30,832 nt of DNA from a virus. Below the pieces are notes generated by a model. That model saw only the letters and a list, made by a program, of their open reading frames with translations. It was not told the DNA's origin and did not search any database. The stretch is taken from positions 1 through 30,832 of the IMG/VR virus record IMGVR_UViG_3300009422_000028; one strand, 5' to 3'. The position numbers and the translations under genes are program-made. Position 1 is the stretch's first letter. Each line of letters opens with the position of its first letter. Positions 16,756 through 23,472 of the stretch are shown one piece after another.

Positions 16756-17417
16756 TGGACCACGTAGCTGCTGAAGATTTAAAAGATATTATTAAATGGC
16801 CAGGTGGCGTACGTCCTCACATCTTAGATATAGGAGCAAACCAAGGGCAGTTTGCTAGAGAGATGAGAGAAACATTTGGCAATGCATTTATCTATTCCAT
16901 TGAAGCTAATCCCATTTGTGAAGTTAAATTGCAGAAAGGAATGAAACACGGTACTGTTAACGAATATCAAATTGTTGCATTAGGCAAAGAAGAAGATACA
17001 TTAGATTTCTTTCGAAATAAAACTAAGCCACAAGGAAAAGGTGCAAGTTTTTATCCTGAGATTACAGATACAAATCTTGAGTGCGTAAAGATTCCTGTTA
17101 GGAGATTAGATGATGTAATTCCAACTGACCATTATCATTTAATTAAAATTGATGTGCAAGGTGCTGAAGCAGATGTAATCACCGGTGGCGAAACTACAAT
17201 TCAAAAAGCAAAATATGTTATACTGGAATTAGCAATCACTCCGTACAATGAAAATGCTCCACTAGGTATGGAATTAGTTGAGCAAATGAATAACTTAGGA
17301 TTTGGTTTAATATCATGTATTACTGAACATTCAAATGACGGAAACGTAATTCAAATTGACGGTGTGTTTGGTAAAGAACAAGAAAACAACACAGCAGTTA
17401 TGGAATATTTTAATTAA
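16755..17417 (+). CDS. FkbM-family methyltransferase 2
   Basis: A 220-aa SAM-dependent methyltransferase. It has PHILDIGANQGQFA (motif I at 25-31), IYSIEANP at strand 2, VRRLDDVIP and the family mark IKIDVQGAEAD at ~131-140, followed by YVILELAI. It differs from the FkbM protein at 7614 in sequence and lacks the Gly/Pro tail, so the two are not a recent duplication. O-methylation of a sugar in the same glycan pathway is the likely role. Both ends overlap neighbours as TAATG. Confidence 0.88.
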   Translation: MDHVAAEDLKDIIKWPGGVRPHILDIGANQGQFAREMRETFGNAFIYSIEANPICEVKLQKGMKHGTVNEYQIVALGKEEDTLDFFRNKTKPQGKGASFYPEITDTNLECVKIPVRRLDDVIPTDHYHLIKIDVQGAEADVITGGETTIQKAKYVILELAITPYNENAPLGMELVEQMNNLGFGLISCITEHSNDGNVIQIDGVFGKEQENNTAVMEYFN

Positions 17418-18154
17418 TGCATTATAAACTAGACTACGAAAAACAAGTGCATTCACAGCACGGCGAAGATGGTATCATTGAACAAATGACTAATGCTATC
17501 AAAAACCCAGATCTAACTTTCTTAGAACTTGGCTGGGGAGATGGCGGCACAAATATGACTAACTATCTACAGTTTGATAAAGGCTGGACCGGTATAGGTG
17601 TTGACGCAAAAGAAAATCCTAAAGGTGCTAATAGGTTTACTGATAAGTTTACACACGTTAACTCTTTTGTGTATCCGCATAATGCAAAGACATTTATTAA
17701 AAATATTCCTTATAACCCAGACTTTTTTAGTTTAGACATTGATAGCTATGACTACGCTGTTGCACACGAACTATTTTTAAATTGTGGGTTTAGACCTAAA
17801 ACAGTGTGTGTTGAATTTGCAGATACATTTGGTCCAAATACAATTGGTAGTTTTCCGTATGTTGCAAGTATGCCATATAAGACTCTTAGAAAAGGTAAAT
17901 TAACAACGTCTGGATGTAGCTTAAAGAAATGGCAGTTGTTCTTTGAAAAATTTAATTATACATATTTTGGCTTCGACACAAGTAGTACAAACTGCTTTTT
18001 TTATAACCCGGACGAGTGTAACACAATCGATCTTAACATATTAGAAATTACAGAATTATCTTATACCAACGACACTGAAATAAAAAAACATATTCGTGCT
18101 AGTGTATGGAACGAACATTATGATAAAATTTTTAGTTTAGACTTAGGAGTCTAA
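17417..18154 (+). CDS. SQxGED-type methyltransferase-like protein
   Basis: A 245-aa protein with the N-terminal mark HSQHGEDGII (13-20). That motif is typical of a group of putative methyltransferases often found beside FkbM proteins and glycosyltransferases. A Rossmann-like beginning follows (LTFLELGWGDGGTNMTNYLQ), with a possible strand-2 end WTGIGVDAKENP, FFSLDIDSYDY and VCVEFADTFG. Motif I is altered (ELGWGDG rather than DxGxxxG), so SAM binding is not certain. It probably acts on a glycan or lipid-linked sugar with the preceding methyltransferase, to which it is coupled. Confidence 0.78.
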   Translation: MHYKLDYEKQVHSQHGEDGIIEQMTNAIKNPDLTFLELGWGDGGTNMTNYLQFDKGWTGIGVDAKENPKGANRFTDKFTHVNSFVYPHNAKTFIKNIPYNPDFFSLDIDSYDYAVAHELFLNCGFRPKTVCVEFADTFGPNTIGSFPYVASMPYKTLRKGKLTTSGCSLKKWQLFFEKFNYTYFGFDTSSTNCFFYNPDECNTIDLNILEITELSYTNDTEIKKHIRASVWNEHYDKIFSLDLGV

Positions 18155-18178
18155 TAATGCAACAAGAAAGGAACTGTC

Positions 18179-18367
18179 ATGCAACACAAAATAAGCGAAC
18201 TGTGCGACAAGGTCGCAGTTATCTATGTAAAGTCCGAGCAACTAAGAAAATTAAAATATAATGTACCTAAAGAACAGCAAGACAAAAGCCAAATAGATTT
18301 TCTTGTTGCAGATATACAGACTCTGTGCAGGGAGGTGGGTTACGACAGAGGCCCATACTCTAAATAG
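18179..18367 (+). CDS. Small unknown helical protein
   Basis: A 62-aa protein with a heptad-like Leu/Val helix early (ISELCDKVAVIYVKSEQLRKL) and ending YDRGPYSK. AAAGGA lies 8 nt upstream of the ATG. Not recognised. Its stop overlaps the GTG of the next gene by one base, so the two small genes are coupled. Confidence 0.65.
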   Translation: MQHKISELCDKVAVIYVKSEQLRKLKYNVPKEQQDKSQIDFLVADIQTLCREVGYDRGPYSK

Positions 18368-18549
18368 TGGATGTAAGCGATAAAGAGATTGCTAGATTGT
18401 TTTTTATAACTAAAGGACATCTTGTACAAATGAAGACAATGGCTGAGTGCTATGACGGATACTTTAGACGCATGTGGAACAATCACGAAGCAACATATCG
18501 CGAAGAAGGTTTTGAAGAAGCATGGAGAAAATATAAAAATGATATCTAA
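18367..18549 (+). CDS. Small unknown protein, GTG start
   Basis: A 60-aa helical, charged protein (DVSDKEIARLFF; YFRRMWNNHEATYREEGFEE). The GTG start overlaps the previous stop (TAGTG), and the end overlaps the next start by 11 nt. I do not recognise it. It is short, sandwiched and coupled; it may be a host-targeting or regulatory protein, but that is only a guess. Confidence 0.65.
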   Translation: MDVSDKEIARLFFITKGHLVQMKTMAECYDGYFRRMWNNHEATYREEGFEEAWRKYKNDI

Positions 18550-19090
18550 AGAATACCAAGAAGTACTTTCACTAATACACAGTGGAACTAAATTTGGAAA
18601 AAGATCAAAGATACCAGAACATTTGAAAAAGTTCATTTCAAAAAATCATATTAGATCTATGATCGATTTTGGCTGCGGCAAAGGTCAGTTAATTGACGTG
18701 CTAAAGCACAACTACCCTACTATAGATATTATGGGCTATGATCCTTGTAATCCAAAATTTAATGTACCATTAAAGAAAGTTGATTTAATCTTTTCAACAG
18801 ATGTGTTAGAACATATCGAACCCAATCACCTCGACAAAACACTACAAGAAATCAAAGAACACAGTGATTATGTGTATCATCTAATAAGTTGTGCGCCAGC
18901 CAAACTTATACTTCCAGACGGGCGTAATGCACATCTTATACAGCAAGAGCCAGAATGGTGGAAACAGAAGCATTTGGATTTGGGATACGAGATACTCAAA
19001 GAAGAATACCGATCTTTTAGCAAATATTCAAAACAACTTGGCAGATCTATCCCAGTTAAAAACTATTTTATAATGGCAAAACTAACTTAA
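18539..19090 (+). CDS. Class I SAM-dependent methyltransferase
   Basis: A 183-aa protein starting at ATG 18539, behind GGAGA and overlapping the previous stop. The in-frame ATG at 18452 would run 98 nt into the preceding gene, so I reject it. Motif I is SMIDFGCGKGQLIDVL (GCGKG at 45-49), strand 2 ends IMGYDPC, and FSTDVLEHIEP is the post-motif typical of Methyltransf_11-type enzymes. A likely substrate is a small molecule or sugar, given the operon; a protein or nucleic acid is possible. It is the last gene of the second glycan block. Confidence 0.8.
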   Translation: MISKEYQEVLSLIHSGTKFGKRSKIPEHLKKFISKNHIRSMIDFGCGKGQLIDVLKHNYPTIDIMGYDPCNPKFNVPLKKVDLIFSTDVLEHIEPNHLDKTLQEIKEHSDYVYHLISCAPAKLILPDGRNAHLIQQEPEWWKQKHLDLGYEILKEEYRSFSKYSKQLGRSIPVKNYFIMAKLT

Positions 19091-19097
19091 AAACTTC

Positions 19098-19126
19098 TTG
19101 CTTTTATCGTATTATGATAGTATACT
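19098..19126 (+). promoter_or_regulatory. Sigma70-like promoter, fused to start codon at 19133
   Basis: TTGCTT (19098-19103), 17 nt, TATACT (19121-19126), then 6 nt and ATG 19133. The geometry is identical to the promoters at 10450 and 23439. There is no ribosome-binding site before the ATG. Confidence 0.65.
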
Positions 19127-19132
19127 GTATAT

Positions 19133-19291
19133 ATGATTAGAATAATATTTGTATCATTGTCTTTATTGCTTACAGGGTGTAGCACCACAATAGCAGTGTT
19201 AGACGTTACTGCTTCTACAGCTATCTACGCAGGTAAGACAGTTGTAAACACAGTTGATATGATTACACCAGATATAATAAACAAGGACTAA
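19133..19291 (+). CDS. Tiny predicted lipoprotein
   Basis: A 52-aa protein with a classic type II signal peptide: one Arg, then FVSLSLLLTG and a lipobox Leu-Thr-Gly-Cys (cleavage before the Cys at residue 16). The mature part is ~37 aa, Thr/Ala/Val-rich. It would be lipidated and anchored in the host inner or outer membrane. Phage lipoproteins of this size include superinfection-exclusion and receptor-masking proteins (such as T5 Llp and Cor-type) and Rz1 spanins. The low Pro content and lack of a nested Rz argue against Rz1. It has its own predicted leaderless promoter, so early or independent expression is likely. Confidence 0.75.
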   Translation: MIRIIFVSLSLLLTGCSTTIAVLDVTASTAIYAGKTVVNTVDMITPDIINKD

Positions 19292-19292
19292 C

Positions 19293-19754
19293 ATGTCAGG
19301 CTTAAAACTAAATGAAATTCTAGCAGCAGTAGATATGAACGCAAAACATTTGTGGGATGAGCTAACAGCTGATCAACGCAAAAGTGTTGTTTACTTTACA
19401 CTTAATCGTTACATAAGCAATGTAAATGGGCCTAGAGAGCTAAAAGAACATTACGTAATGCTAGGTAACGAACGCTTTAATAAACATTTATTTTTGCTTT
19501 TAAACAAACATAACAAGTTACTTTGGCAACTTGCATGTAGTTGTGGGCATGAAGAGAAAAACATTCACAGGCATGAGTGGCTAGGGCTTAAAAGAGAAAA
19601 GAATAAAAAAGAAGAGTTCTTAAAGACGTTGTTTCCACAGATGAAAAGTGCAGACGTTTCTACAATGGCTGCAATTACTGACAACAAAGAAATTAAAGAA
19701 TACTGTAAAGATTTGGGCTGGGATAAGAAGCAGATAAATGCAATTAAATTATAA
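19293..19754 (+). CDS. Conserved unknown protein; gp62-like clamp-loader subunit is one possibility
   Basis: A 153-aa helical soluble protein (FTLNRYISNVNGPRELKEHY; LLNKHNKLLWQL; CKDLGWDKKQIN near the end). The pattern of an NRYIS helix early and a short acidic plus Lys-rich final helix is loosely like the small clamp-loader subunit gp62 of marine T4-like phages. I cannot confirm this by eye, and gp44 is not in the window. The ATG follows an AAGGA site, 1 nt after the lipoprotein stop. The next gene starts 17 nt before its end. Confidence 0.72.
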   Translation: MSGLKLNEILAAVDMNAKHLWDELTADQRKSVVYFTLNRYISNVNGPRELKEHYVMLGNERFNKHLFLLLNKHNKLLWQLACSCGHEEKNIHRHEWLGLKREKNKKEEFLKTLFPQMKSADVSTMAAITDNKEIKEYCKDLGWDKKQINAIKL

Positions 19755-20421
19755 ATGTGATTATTGCAAAAAAGAATTTGCAAAAGAAAAAACATTATTC
19801 GTACACGTATGTGAGCCGAAGAGACGTCACTTGGCTAAAAATGAAAAGCATGTACAGTACGGTTTACTTACATTTAGAAGATTTTATGAGTTTAACAATC
19901 CAACTGCAAAAGCAAAAACATTTGATGATTTTGTAGGAAGTCCTTACTATAATGCCTTTGTAAAGTTTGGCAGTTTTATGGTTAATACAAATCCTATATA
20001 CCCAGAACGTTTTTTAGACTTTGTTGTTAAGAGCGGAGTTAAACTAGATCACTGGTGTCGCGATGCAATGTATGATACATATGTTGAAGAGCTTCTAAAG
20101 ATTGAGCCAGCCGACGGAGCAATACAACGTAGTATACAAACTATGATGGATTGGGCTGACAACAACGATGCTGAATGGAATCACTACTTTAGCTATTGCA
20201 ATATGAATAGAGCAACACATGATATTAAGGAAGGTAAGATTAGTCCGTGGATATTATTAAATTCTAAAGCAGCAAAAAAAATGATGCAGAGCATGACTGA
20301 CGAACAATTAAACATTATTGGTCCTGTTGTTAATCCGCAATTTTGGATGTCACGATTTAAAAGATTGCCTGCTGATGTAGAGTTAGTAAGAGAAGTTATT
20401 AAAGAGGGTAACATATCGTGA
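19738..20421 (+). CDS. Zinc-finger protein conserved in marine T4-like phages
   Basis: A 227-aa protein with an N-terminal C2HC-type finger: Cys7-x2-Cys10, then His23-x-Cys25 (YKCDYCKKEF...FVHVCEPKRR). After it come segments I remember from cyanophage proteins of unknown role: FRRFYEFNN, FVGSPYYNAFVKFGSFM, LDHWCRDAMYDTYVEE. The finger and the basic RRH region suggest nucleic-acid or protein binding. The start lies within the previous gene, and the stop overlaps the next GTG as GTGA, so it belongs to a coupled string of small conserved genes. Confidence 0.8.
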   Translation: MQLNYKCDYCKKEFAKEKTLFVHVCEPKRRHLAKNEKHVQYGLLTFRRFYEFNNPTAKAKTFDDFVGSPYYNAFVKFGSFMVNTNPIYPERFLDFVVKSGVKLDHWCRDAMYDTYVEELLKIEPADGAIQRSIQTMMDWADNNDAEWNHYFSYCNMNRATHDIKEGKISPWILLNSKAAKKMMQSMTDEQLNIIGPVVNPQFWMSRFKRLPADVELVREVIKEGNIS

Positions 20422-20600
20422 AGACGAAGCAAAGAAAACTATTAAGTGGTAGAGAAGTACCGCAACTTGAACGAGTTGCTAATCTTAGTATAATAACAAA
20501 GTGTCCTGAAAAGTGGAAGATAGTTGATATGGAAACAGGCGAAGAATATGTTGCTAGTGGGTCGTTTGAACTCTACAAGCAATGGACAAGGATAAAATGA
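20418..20600 (+). CDS. Small conserved unknown protein, GTG start
   Basis: A 60-aa basic protein. CPEKWKIVDMETGEEYVASG reads as two short beta strands with a turn and is familiar from unnamed small proteins of cyanophages. It overlaps the upstream stop as GTGA and the next small gene as ATGA. No function can be proposed. Confidence 0.7.
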   Translation: MKTKQRKLLSGREVPQLERVANLSIITKCPEKWKIVDMETGEEYVASGSFELYKQWTRIK

Positions 20601-20683
20601 TTTTAGCAATCTCATTTACACTATTATGCTATGTATTACCGATATATATGTTAGTGAAGATGAATAAAGAAGAACCAAAATAA
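20597..20683 (+). CDS. 28-aa membrane peptide
   Basis: A 28-aa reading frame: one membrane segment (ILAISFTLLCYVLPIYMLV) followed by a charged tail (KMNKEEPK). Its ATG overlaps the upstream stop as ATGA, and its TAA overlaps the downstream start as TAATG. The double coupling and clean topology support a real gene. It could be an inner-membrane micro-protein. No relatives are recognised. Confidence 0.6.
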   Translation: MILAISFTLLCYVLPIYMLVKMNKEEPK

Positions 20684-21249
20684 TGCCAGATATTGATATA
20701 GATTTTGTTAACAGAGATGAAGCACTGAAGCATTTTAAGCACATCAGAGCAAGTCGTATTGACGATAATAAACTAGTCAAACATAATACTGGTGTGTATA
20801 TGCACGAAGTTCCAGTAAACGCTGAAACAAATTTATGCGCAATTCCGCATAAAGAAGCAGAGGATGTTGGATATTTTAAACTAGACTTTCTTAACGTTGG
20901 CATATACAAAGATGTTAAAGATGAAAAGCATTTAGATGAATTAATAGAAAAAGAACCTGTGTGGGAGTTACTACTTGAAGATGACTTTACAGACTTGCTT
21001 TTTCATGTTAACGGACACGGCGACTTGTTACGTAAACTAAGGCCTGATACAGTTGAAAAACTTGCAGCAGTACTAGCAATGATACGTCCTGCAAAAAGAC
21101 ATTTAGTTGACGAAGGTTGGAATATCATTATGTCTGAAGTATGGAATAAGCCTAGTGACGATGCATACTTTTTTAAGAAGTCACACGCAACTGCGTATGC
21201 ACTTGCAGTTAAGGTACAGATGAATTTATTAAGCGAGGGAGTAAAATGA
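20683..21249 (+). CDS. Miniature DNA polymerase III alpha (DnaE)-like protein
   Basis: A 188-aa protein that keeps, in order, landmark segments of bacterial DnaE: PDIDIDF..RD (2-12; the Asp-rich motif of the palm), KHNTGV (33-38, as KHAGGV), GYFKLDFLNV (63-72, as GLVKFDFLGL), LRKLRPD...AMIRPA (116-137, as IKRLQPD...ALFRPG) and FKKSHATAYAL (165-175, as FNKSHSAAYAL). The segment carrying the other two catalytic aspartates of DnaE, and the finger, PHP, HhH and beta-binding regions, are missing. It is therefore not expected to polymerise on its own. It could mimic or inhibit the host replicase. I recall similar unnamed proteins in cyanophages. Confidence 0.8.
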   Translation: MPDIDIDFVNRDEALKHFKHIRASRIDDNKLVKHNTGVYMHEVPVNAETNLCAIPHKEAEDVGYFKLDFLNVGIYKDVKDEKHLDELIEKEPVWELLLEDDFTDLLFHVNGHGDLLRKLRPDTVEKLAAVLAMIRPAKRHLVDEGWNIIMSEVWNKPSDDAYFFKKSHATAYALAVKVQMNLLSEGVK

Positions 21250-21590
21250 AACTAAGCATTGAAAACATTGGTGGAGAAATCGCAAAAGAAGATTCAAGAT
21301 ATATTGTTAGAGATAACAAGACTCTTAAAAACTTAGTATTAAGTAGTACATTTTTAGAAGCAAACAAGAGTACTACAGGACATGCACATGTTGGCCAAGA
21401 AGAAATTTATTTCTTTATTAAAGGCAAAGGTGAGATGGAACTAATAAACACCAACGGAGAACGTACCGTAGAACAAATACAAGATGGTGATGTTGTTTTA
21501 ATTCCAGATGGACACTTTCATAGAGTACATAACACAGGAGACTACGGATTATATTTTGTCTGTGTCTTTGATGGAAAGAGGAACCATTAA
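21246..21590 (+). CDS. Cupin_2-type sugar-binding protein
   Basis: A 114-aa single cupin with textbook motifs: GHAHVGQEEIYFFIKGKGEM (His46, His48, Glu52) and GDVVLIPDGHFHRVHN (81-96). These fit G(X)5HXH(X)3-4E and G(X)5PXG(X)2H(X)3N, so metal binding is well supported. Phage and bacterial relatives are often phosphomannose or glucose-6-phosphate isomerase-like. It lies between the mini-DnaE and the 2OG oxygenase, overlapping upstream by ATGA with a strong GAGGGAG site and downstream by TAATG. The exact substrate is unknown. Confidence 0.82.
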   Translation: MKLSIENIGGEIAKEDSRYIVRDNKTLKNLVLSSTFLEANKSTTGHAHVGQEEIYFFIKGKGEMELINTNGERTVEQIQDGDVVLIPDGHFHRVHNTGDYGLYFVCVFDGKRNH

Positions 21591-22126
21591 TGGAAAATTT
21601 TATACACACGTTTCAAGTAGGTGAAAAAGTATGCGATGACTTAATTGCGTACCATGCTCAAAACGACGAATACAAATCTGCAGGTGTTGCAGGAGGCATA
21701 GTAGATCACAACATTAAAGAATCTACTGATGTAATTTTTTATAACAGCAGTCAAGATGACAGAGTACAAAGATATTTTCAACAGTTACAAATGGGCTTTG
21801 ACCAATATATTACAAAGTTTAATTTACAGCATTTACATCTTTCAACAGAAGATCATAATTTAATTCAGCACTATCCTATTGGAGGTGGCTTTAAAGTTTG
21901 GCATTTTGAAAGAGACAAAGGTGACGAATCTCGACAACTAGTCTACATGACATACCTTAACGATGTACCAGACGGTGGCACAGCATGGAAGTACCAAGAC
22001 TTTGAAATTGAAGCCAAGAAAGGCTTGTCAGTTATATGGCCTAGTGATTTTACACACACGCACAAGGGAATAGTGTCACCAACTTCAGAAAAGTGGATCG
22101 CTACAGGATGGTTTAACTATCAGTAG
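21590..22126 (+). CDS. 2OG-Fe(II) oxygenase (prolyl 4-hydroxylase-like)
   Basis: A 178-aa double-stranded beta-helix oxygenase, similar to those common in cyanophages. Iron ligands: H105-F-E107 in FKVWHFERD, where the common Asp is replaced by Glu, and His156 or His158 in PSDFTHTHKG. A lysine (K168, in SEKWIATGW) lies where the 2OG carboxylate is usually bound by Arg/Lys. LVYMTYLNDVPDGGTAW is the typical strand pair. Such enzymes hydroxylate protein side chains, nucleobases or small molecules. Its 3' end overlaps the convergent reverse gene by 14 nt. Confidence 0.85.
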   Translation: MENFIHTFQVGEKVCDDLIAYHAQNDEYKSAGVAGGIVDHNIKESTDVIFYNSSQDDRVQRYFQQLQMGFDQYITKFNLQHLHLSTEDHNLIQHYPIGGGFKVWHFERDKGDESRQLVYMTYLNDVPDGGTAWKYQDFEIEAKKGLSVIWPSDFTHTHKGIVSPTSEKWIATGWFNYQ

Positions 22127-22496
22127 GTTTCGGTTTACGGACTAATGTAATTGACTTACGTTTGATTCTTTTAGTAATAATTGCGTTTAAACTTGTTATT
22201 GGTCCAAACAATACAGCAACATCTTTACTAGTAAAGTTACGAATAGCATACTTAAACTTATAAATTTCTGAAGATAAAAATATGTTGATAGGTATCATTC
22301 TGTTCGATTCCCACCACCACGCTTCACCTAGTTCGATAAATTCGTCTCTAGCTGTTTGTGTTTTTAGTTTCTCATAGTCGTAAAACGATGTGACGTTATT
22401 ATCCTGATTAATAATAATGCCGACATACTCTTTATCAGCATGTGTTAACACACTAATAAACGGGAAGTTTTCTTGTAAGTTATCTGTTATTCTCAT
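22113..22496 (-). CDS. Reverse-strand conserved phage protein of unknown function
   Basis: A 127-aa protein read on the minus strand, starting at ATG 22496. An upstream in-frame extension to 22715 would overlap the next gene's coding strand. I recall relatives in cyanophages, unnamed: FIELGEAWWWESNRMIPINIFL in the middle and a basic C-terminus KRIKRKSITLVRKPK. It lies alone on the reverse strand between a convergent oxygenase and a divergent structural gene. The basic tail could bind nucleic acid. No function is assigned. Confidence 0.78.
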   Translation of the reverse strand: MRITDNLQENFPFISVLTHADKEYVGIIINQDNNVTSFYDYEKLKTQTARDEFIELGEAWWWESNRMIPINIFLSSEIYKFKYAIRNFTSKDVAVLFGPITSLNAIITKRIKRKSITLVRKPKPTDS

Positions 22497-22509
22497 ATTT
22501 TTGTTTTTC

Positions 22510-22517
22510 GATAAATA
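22510..22517 (+). promoter_or_regulatory. Late-type promoter GATAAATA, fused to start codon
   Basis: GATAAATA differs from the T4 late consensus TATAAATA at the first base. It ends 5 nt before ATG 22523, the same spacing as at 2547, 27993 and 29355. No ribosome-binding site is visible. Confidence 0.6.
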
Positions 22518-22522
22518 CCTAT

Positions 22523-23428
22523 ATGCAAAGTCATTCAATATATTTATATCCAAATTTACTCGACGTATACGATAATGGTATTTCGGGCAATTGGATTGTG
22601 GAGAGAAAACGTATGGTCTATAATAGAGGACTGATTGCTTACCGTAGTGTCGACAATAGAATCGATTTACAAGTAAGGAACAGTAATGAAAAAAAGTATA
22701 ATATAACAGGTTCAACTGTTGTGTTTAACATCGTGAACAAAGAGAACAGCGATCTTATTCTTAGTAAAGATTGTGCAGTAGATGATCTAACACTTGGAAG
22801 AGTTTACGTAGTATTAACAGCAGACGAACTAGCAGCACTAGAACCAGGGTTTTATAGCTATAGCATAGTAAAAGAAGTTAGAGCAGTAGTTGACTCCACC
22901 GACTACAAAGTAACTTCGAGAACACCGCTATTCTTTGATCCTCATTACGGTGCTTTAGGCAACTTACATATTATGGGCGATGTGCTTGGAACTCCATACA
23001 ACACTGTTGAAGTTTACAAGTTTAACAAAAATATTGACTGGAACTCGTCAACATTTGTTCCGTCGAATACTCCACAATTTGATAATCCTAGACCAAACTA
23101 TAACCAAACTAACACATCAAATACAGTCTATGAAGAACATCATTTTAGCAGTTTAGTTGATGCACAGCCAAACATGTCTAGCCCAAACAGTTTGCATACA
23201 TTCCAATTTTATTTTAAAGATTATACTGGCAATGTAGTAATACAAGCAAGTCTAGGTGACGGCGGTAAACCAAGCGAACAGAGTTTCTTTGACTTACAAG
23301 ATTTTGATATTACTGCATCAGAATCAAATGTATTCAAAAATCAATCTGGAAAATATAACTGGTTTAGAATTAAGCACACCCCAACTAATACTAACACAGG
23401 CGCACTAGATAAATTTTTAGTACGTTAA
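22523..23428 (+). CDS. Probable virion or baseplate-type structural protein
   Basis: A 301-aa, beta-rich protein. The N-terminus (SIYLYPNLLDVYDNG..., then NRGLIAYRSVDNRIDLQVRNS...YNITGSTVVFNIVNKE) matches a beta-sandwich module common in marine myovirus structural proteins and like BppU-type baseplate domains. The C-terminal half, rich in Ser/Thr/Asn, has EEHHFSSLVDAQPN and KYNWFRIKHTP, suggesting another strand-rich domain. Low charge and no signal peptide fit a virion protein. The late-type promoter at its start codon supports expression with the structural genes. The exact virion location is unknown. Confidence 0.7.
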   Translation: MQSHSIYLYPNLLDVYDNGISGNWIVERKRMVYNRGLIAYRSVDNRIDLQVRNSNEKKYNITGSTVVFNIVNKENSDLILSKDCAVDDLTLGRVYVVLTADELAALEPGFYSYSIVKEVRAVVDSTDYKVTSRTPLFFDPHYGALGNLHIMGDVLGTPYNTVEVYKFNKNIDWNSSTFVPSNTPQFDNPRPNYNQTNTSNTVYEEHHFSSLVDAQPNMSSPNSLHTFQFYFKDYTGNVVIQASLGDGGKPSEQSFFDLQDFDITASESNVFKNQSGKYNWFRIKHTPTNTNTGALDKFLVR

Positions 23429-23438
23429 CCGAAAAAGG

Positions 23439-23466
23439 TTGACTTTAATACTAAAGATGCTATACT
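23439..23466 (+). promoter_or_regulatory. Sigma70-like promoter, fused to start codon of primase
   Basis: TTGACT (23439-23444), 16 nt, TATACT (23461-23466), then 6 nt and ATG 23473. No ribosome-binding site is present. A weak inverted repeat (AACC GAAAAA GGTT) overlaps the -35 box and may end the upstream transcript. Confidence 0.7.
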
Positions 23467-23472
23467 AGTTGT

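Noticed and set aside
18157-18261. 34-aa frame overlapping the start of the 62-aa gene
   Set aside because: The ATG at 18179 in the other frame has a better site and a longer product coupled to the next gene.
18452-18538. Upstream start for the class I methyltransferase
   Set aside because: The extra 29 residues lie wholly within the preceding coupled gene and do not look like part of the fold; ATG 18539 has a suitable site.
22497-22715. N-terminal extension of the reverse-strand gene
   Set aside because: It runs antisense through the next gene and its promoter; ATG 22496 begins the conserved part.
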